Assembly: GCA_946401765.1 (NCBI GenBank)
Contig: CAMIVJ010000094.1
Coordinates: 1 to 9,083, forward strand
Direction: 5' to 3'
Source: an uncultured bacterium
Lineage (GTDB): Bacteria > Verrucomicrobiota > Kiritimatiellia > RFP12 > UBA1067
DNA: 9,083 bases
The stretch's first letter is position 1. Every line of letters starts with the position of its first letter. Positions 6,569-9,083 of this stretch are shown here, one piece after another. The position numbers were made by a program, and so were the translations under genes. Under the pieces are notes generated by a model that saw nothing but the letters and a program-made list of their open reading frames with translations, was not told where the DNA came from and ran no database searches.

Positions 6569-7929
6569 TTCGCCGCCGCTGCCTTGGCCTTTTCAGCGGC
6601 CATGCGGGCGCGGATGGAGTTCTTTGCTCTGCGGCAGAGGTGTGTGATGGAGCGGTATGCGGGGCATCCGAACGAGCAGGCGCCGCATTCGATGCAGTTC
6701 ATCACGCCAAGGTGTTCGGCGGTGGCGATGTCGTCCGCCTCCACGGCGCGCGATATGCCGGCGGGATTGAGCTGCATGGGGCACGCGCGCAGGCAGCGTC
6801 CGCAGTTGATGCACGGCTCGGACGAGTACTGGAAGATGTTCTTCTCTGTGAGGAAGAGGAGTCCGGACGTTGTCTTCGTCGTGGCGATCGCGAGGTGCGG
6901 CACGTTGAAGCCCATCATCGTTCCGCCGCTAATCACCTTGCGCACCCCCTCGTGCTCGCCTCCGCAGAACGCGGCGAGGTCTGCGTATGATGTGCCAATT
7001 GGAGCAAGCACGTTCTTCGGCTCTACGATGCCGTCACCAGAGACCGTGGTGACGCGCGAGACGAGCGGTGCGCCGTTGGTGACCGCGTCTGCGATCGCGG
7101 CCACGGTGCCCACGTTCTCCACCACGCACCCTACGGCGATCGGCAGCGCGCCTGGCGGCACGAGGCGCTTCGTCGCGGCGTATATCTGGTGCTTTTCCGA
7201 GCCTTGGGGGTAGAGGACCGGGAGAACGACTATCTCGACGTTTCCGTCGATGTCGGCAAACGCCTTCTCAAGCGCTGTGATGGCTTCTGGCTTGTTGGCC
7301 TCCACTGCGATGCGCACTGCGGGGCCGTTGAGAATCTTGCGCATGATCTCGACGCCGATGCGGATTTTGTCGGCGTGCTCAAGCATGACGCGGAAGTCTG
7401 CCGTGAGATAGGGTTCGCACTCTGCGCCGTTGAGGACGAGATATTCGCAGTGTTTGTCGGGCGGTGGCGAGAGCTTGACGGATGTGGGGAATCCCGCGCC
7501 GCCCATGCCGCAGATGCCGGCATCGTTGACGCGCGCGAGGAGCTCGTCCTTGGTGGCGGTCTTCCAGTCGAGCGGCGCGAGAAGGACGGGCGGCGTCTCT
7601 GCCTGGTTGGCGTCCGTCTCGATGATGACGGCGTCGGCCCAAGAACCTGCCGGTCCCTGCCTGCTCTCTATCGCCTTCACCGTTCCCGCCGCCGATGCGT
7701 GCACCGGCACCGAAATGAATCCGTTGCGCTCGCCTATGAGCTGGCCTTTTGCCACGTGCTCTCCTGGCTTCACGATGCACTTGGCGGGCGCGCCCAGGTG
7801 CTGGCTCATCGAGATGGCGAGCGTCTTGGGCAGGGGGATAGGCTCGATTGCCTTGTCGCGCGCCAGTTCCTTGTTGTACTGGGGATGCACGCCGCCGTGG
7901 AACTTGAATGCTGACTTTACGGTCTTCAT
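6559..7929 (-). CDS. rnfC: RnfC, NADH/FMN-binding and iron-sulfur subunit of the Rnf complex
   Basis: RnfC is the cytoplasmic subunit that exchanges electrons with NAD(H). The 456-residue protein begins with the RnfC barrel-sandwich region (KFHGGVHP at 9-16). The complex I 51-kDa-like nucleotide domain follows, with GMGGAGFPT (141-149), LNGAECEPYLTAD (166-178) and YPQGSEKHQ (240-248). Two 4Fe-4S motifs come next: Cys373/376/379/383 followed by Pro, and Cys412/415/418/422 followed by Pro. It is the short form of the family, without the long Ala/Lys-rich tail of gammaproteobacterial RnfC. The frame is open to GTG 7938, but ATG 7929 is chosen because AGGTG (7936-7940) sits six bases before it. 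The last Val codon and the stop derive from an octamer repeat. It lies between rnfB and rnfD. Confidence 0.95.
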   Translation of the reverse strand: MKTVKSAFKFHGGVHPQYNKELARDKAIEPIPLPKTLAISMSQHLGAPAKCIVKPGEHVAKGQLIGERNGFISVPVHASAAGTVKAIESRQGPAGSWADAVIIETDANQAETPPVLLAPLDWKTATKDELLARVNDAGICGMGGAGFPTSVKLSPPPDKHCEYLVLNGAECEPYLTADFRVMLEHADKIRIGVEIMRKILNGPAVRIAVEANKPEAITALEKAFADIDGNVEIVVLPVLYPQGSEKHQIYAATKRLVPPGALPIAVGCVVENVGTVAAIADAVTNGAPLVSRVTTVSGDGIVEPKNVLAPIGTSYADLAAFCGGEHEGVRKVISGGTMMGFNVPHLAIATTKTTSGLLFLTEKNIFQYSSEPCINCGRCLRACPMQLNPAGISRAVEADDIATAEHLGVMNCIECGACSFGCPAYRSITHLCRRAKNSIRARMAAEKAKAAAAKKV

Positions 7930-7935
7930 CTTGCA

Positions 7936-7940
7936 CACCT
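7936..7940 (-). promoter_or_regulatory. Ribosome binding site of rnfC
   Basis: AGGTG on the minus strand lies six bases before ATG 7929 and overlaps the alternative GTG start. It therefore decides for the ATG. It sits where the upstream heptamer array ends, so the repeat edge appears to have been used as, or to abut, the site. Confidence 0.55.
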
Positions 7941-7991
7941 GTTCGCTATTCGCTACCTATTCACTATTCACTATTACCTGTTACCTGCTCA
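7939..7991. repeat. Heptanucleotide tandem array between rnfB and rnfC, consensus CTATTCA
   Basis: Plus-strand units are CTGTTCG, CTATTCG, a 4-base partial CTAC, CTATTCA, CTATTCA, CTATTAC, CTGTTAC and CTGCTCA. The 53 bases are seven full heptamers plus four bases. In the transcribed direction the array begins exactly at the rnfB stop codon (7989-7991) and ends at the rnfC ribosome site. It makes up essentially the whole spacer. The unit differs from those at 5421-5500 and 3281-3315. Confidence 0.85.
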
Positions 7992-8807
7992 GTGGCCTGT
8001 TTCGAAGTGCGCGTCCTCGCGGATGCACTTGCGCGGGCACTTGTCCACAAGGACGGCGTCGGTTGGCGGGTTCTCGTAGTTGACCTTGGCGAGGAAGCCG
8101 TTGAATGTGAAGTGTCCCGCCTCCTTGCCGCCGGAGTTCTTCTCGCAGAGGTGGCAGCCGATGCAGCCGACTCCGCAGACCTTGGTGACCTCGGGTCCGC
8201 GAACGGGGTTGTTGCAGAGAACGTGGATGGTGGCCTTGGCGGGAACAAGCTCGATGAGCCTGCGTGGGCAGACGGCCACGCACTTGCCGCAGCCGATGCA
8301 GAGGCGCTTGTCGACGATTGCAAGGCCGTCCTCAATGCGAATGGCGTGCTTGGGGCAGACGTTTGCGCACGCGCCGTATCCGAGACAGCCGAAGCGGCAG
8401 CCCTTGTCGCCGCCCGCCGTGGCCGCTGCGGATGCGCAGTCGCAGATGCCGTTGTAGTCACCCACCCGCACGGCCTCTGCGCGCGTGCCGCAGCACTTGA
8501 CGAGCGCCACGCGGCGTTCGGTGGCCGCGGCGGCCACGCCGAGGATATTGGCGATTTCGGCGTTGACGGCTTCGCCGCCGGGTGCGCATGCTCCAGGAGC
8601 GGCGGTGCCCTCCACGAGGGCGCGCGCGTAGTCGCCGCATCCGGCGAATCCGCATCCGCCGCAGTTGGCGCCTGGAAGGGCGGCGGTGACGAGGCCGATG
8701 CGGGGGTCTTCCTGCACGGCGAGATATTTGTCGGCTATCGCGAGGGCGAGGGCTGCGATGGCGCCCACGGCGGCGATTACTGCGATTGCTGTGAGAATTG
8801 CGGTCAT
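7989..8807 (-). CDS. rnfB: RnfB, iron-sulfur subunit of the Rnf complex
   Basis: RnfB is the membrane-tethered iron-sulfur protein that takes electrons from ferredoxin in the cytoplasm. A single N-terminal helix (residues 4-25) is followed by the characteristic 4Fe-4S domain LPGANCGGCGFAGCGDYA, with Cys49, 52, 57 and 74. A cysteine-rich ferredoxin-like region follows: Cys137/141/147/151 (CRFGC...CANVCP) and Cys170/173/176/180 (CIGCGKCVAVCP). The last segment has Cys211/215/218/221, then Ser225 where a fourth cysteine is expected, and only Cys257/261 near the end. At 272 residues it is the long multi-cluster form found in anaerobes such as clostridia and Bacteroidetes, not the ~190-residue proteobacterial form. 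ATG 8807 is supported by AGGAAG at 8814-8819. It follows rnfA after 28 bases. Confidence 0.94.
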   Translation of the reverse strand: MTAILTAIAVIAAVGAIAALALAIADKYLAVQEDPRIGLVTAALPGANCGGCGFAGCGDYARALVEGTAAPGACAPGGEAVNAEIANILGVAAAATERRVALVKCCGTRAEAVRVGDYNGICDCASAAATAGGDKGCRFGCLGYGACANVCPKHAIRIEDGLAIVDKRLCIGCGKCVAVCPRRLIELVPAKATIHVLCNNPVRGPEVTKVCGVGCIGCHLCEKNSGGKEAGHFTFNGFLAKVNYENPPTDAVLVDKCPRKCIREDAHFETGH

Positions 8808-8835
8808 GGCGTTCTTCCTAGATGGCTGAATGGGG

Positions 8836-9083
8836 TCAGTACGGCAGCTTCACGAGTCCGCTGAAGCCCATGAACGCGAGGCTGAGGAGTCCCGCGGTAA
8901 CGAGCGCGAGCGCCACGCCCCTGAAGGCGCGCGGCGGATTGGCGAGGGCCAGCTTCTCGCGGATGCCGCTGAAGATGACGAGCGCGAGGCCGAAGCCGAG
9001 CGAGGCCGCGAAGGAGAATAGCACGCTTTCGAGGAAGGGCGTGTTGTTCTTGCAGTTGAGCTCGGCGACGCCAAGGACGGCGC
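8836..9083 (-). CDS. rnfA: RnfA, membrane subunit of the Rnf complex (C-terminal part)
   Basis: The gene runs off the right edge of the window; the last 81 or so of about 190 residues are present. RnfA is an inner-membrane subunit paired with RnfE, and the two help form the ion-translocating core with RnfD. The visible part reads AVLGVAELN at the edge, then a helix (LFSFAASLGFGLALVIFSGI), the conserved loop REKLALANPPRAFRG, and a final helix ending LSLAFMGFSGLVKLPY. E. coli RsxA has RERLAVADVPAPFRG and LMSLAFMGFSGLVKL at the same places, which separates it from the paralogue RnfE. The GTG at 9024 is only an internal codon, because the frame stays open to the window end. It is the first rnf gene seen in this transcription unit. 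Confidence 0.92.
   Translation of the reverse strand, partial: AVLGVAELNCKNNTPFLESVLFSFAASLGFGLALVIFSGIREKLALANPPRAFRGVALALVTAGLLSLAFMGFSGLVKLPY

Noticed and set aside
7930..7938. GTG 7938 as the rnfC start
   Set aside because: It overlaps the AGGTG ribosome site, which is correctly spaced for ATG 7929.
7908..8864. Plus-strand open frame of 318 codons over rnfB
   Set aside because: It is antisense to rnfB, which has unmistakable 4Fe-4S motifs. The antisense translation is Ala/Val/Asp-rich low complexity.
8836..9083. RnfE instead of RnfA for the right-edge gene
   Set aside because: REKLALANPPRAFRG and the LSLAFMGFSGLVKL ending match RnfA, and AVLGVAELN matches the RnfA segment following its conserved Asn-Cys; RnfE has a different loop and end.

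Overview
The window looks like chromosomal DNA of a Gram-negative, GC-rich, probably anaerobic bacterium. It holds most of an Rnf electron-transport operon, a lipid A acyltransferase-type gene, and a secreted protein with autotransporter-like beta repeats next to a glycoside hydrolase scrap. That mix fits gut or sediment members of the PVC superphylum, for example Kiritimatiellota or other Verrucomicrobiota. This placement rests on gene style only, not on a marker gene.

Left part, plus strand (1-3493). A gene for a large exported protein starts at 47 with a signal peptide. It carries four divergent copies of a ~145-residue beta-rich unit, then a linker typical of autotransporter-associated beta-strand proteins. 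An in-frame TAG at 2078-2080 interrupts it, and the same frame stays open to 3262 with the expected beta-strand repeat region. After it comes a short heptanucleotide array (3281-3315). Next is a 147-base in-frame scrap (3347-3493) whose translation resembles the extreme C-terminus of a GH97-type glycoside hydrolase. The left side therefore shows two signs of gene decay.

Right part, minus strand (3519-9083), convergent with the left part. In transcription order the genes are rnfA (5' end outside the window), rnfB, rnfC, rnfD, rnfG and a LpxL/HtrB-family acyltransferase that starts 3 bases after rnfG. The Rnf complex moves electrons between reduced ferredoxin and NAD+ across the inner membrane and couples this to Na+ or H+ transport. 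rnfE is not between rnfG and the acyltransferase, so if present it must lie elsewhere, perhaps upstream of rnfA.

The least ordinary features are these. Degenerate 7-8 bp tandem arrays fill three successive spacers of the rnf operon and touch the stop codon of the preceding gene each time. RnfG is unusually long, with an apparent second FMN-bind-like half that lacks the flavinylation motif. The acyltransferase has Tyr where the catalytic acidic residue of the HX4(D/E) motif should be. RnfB has lost cysteines in its last ferredoxin-like segment.
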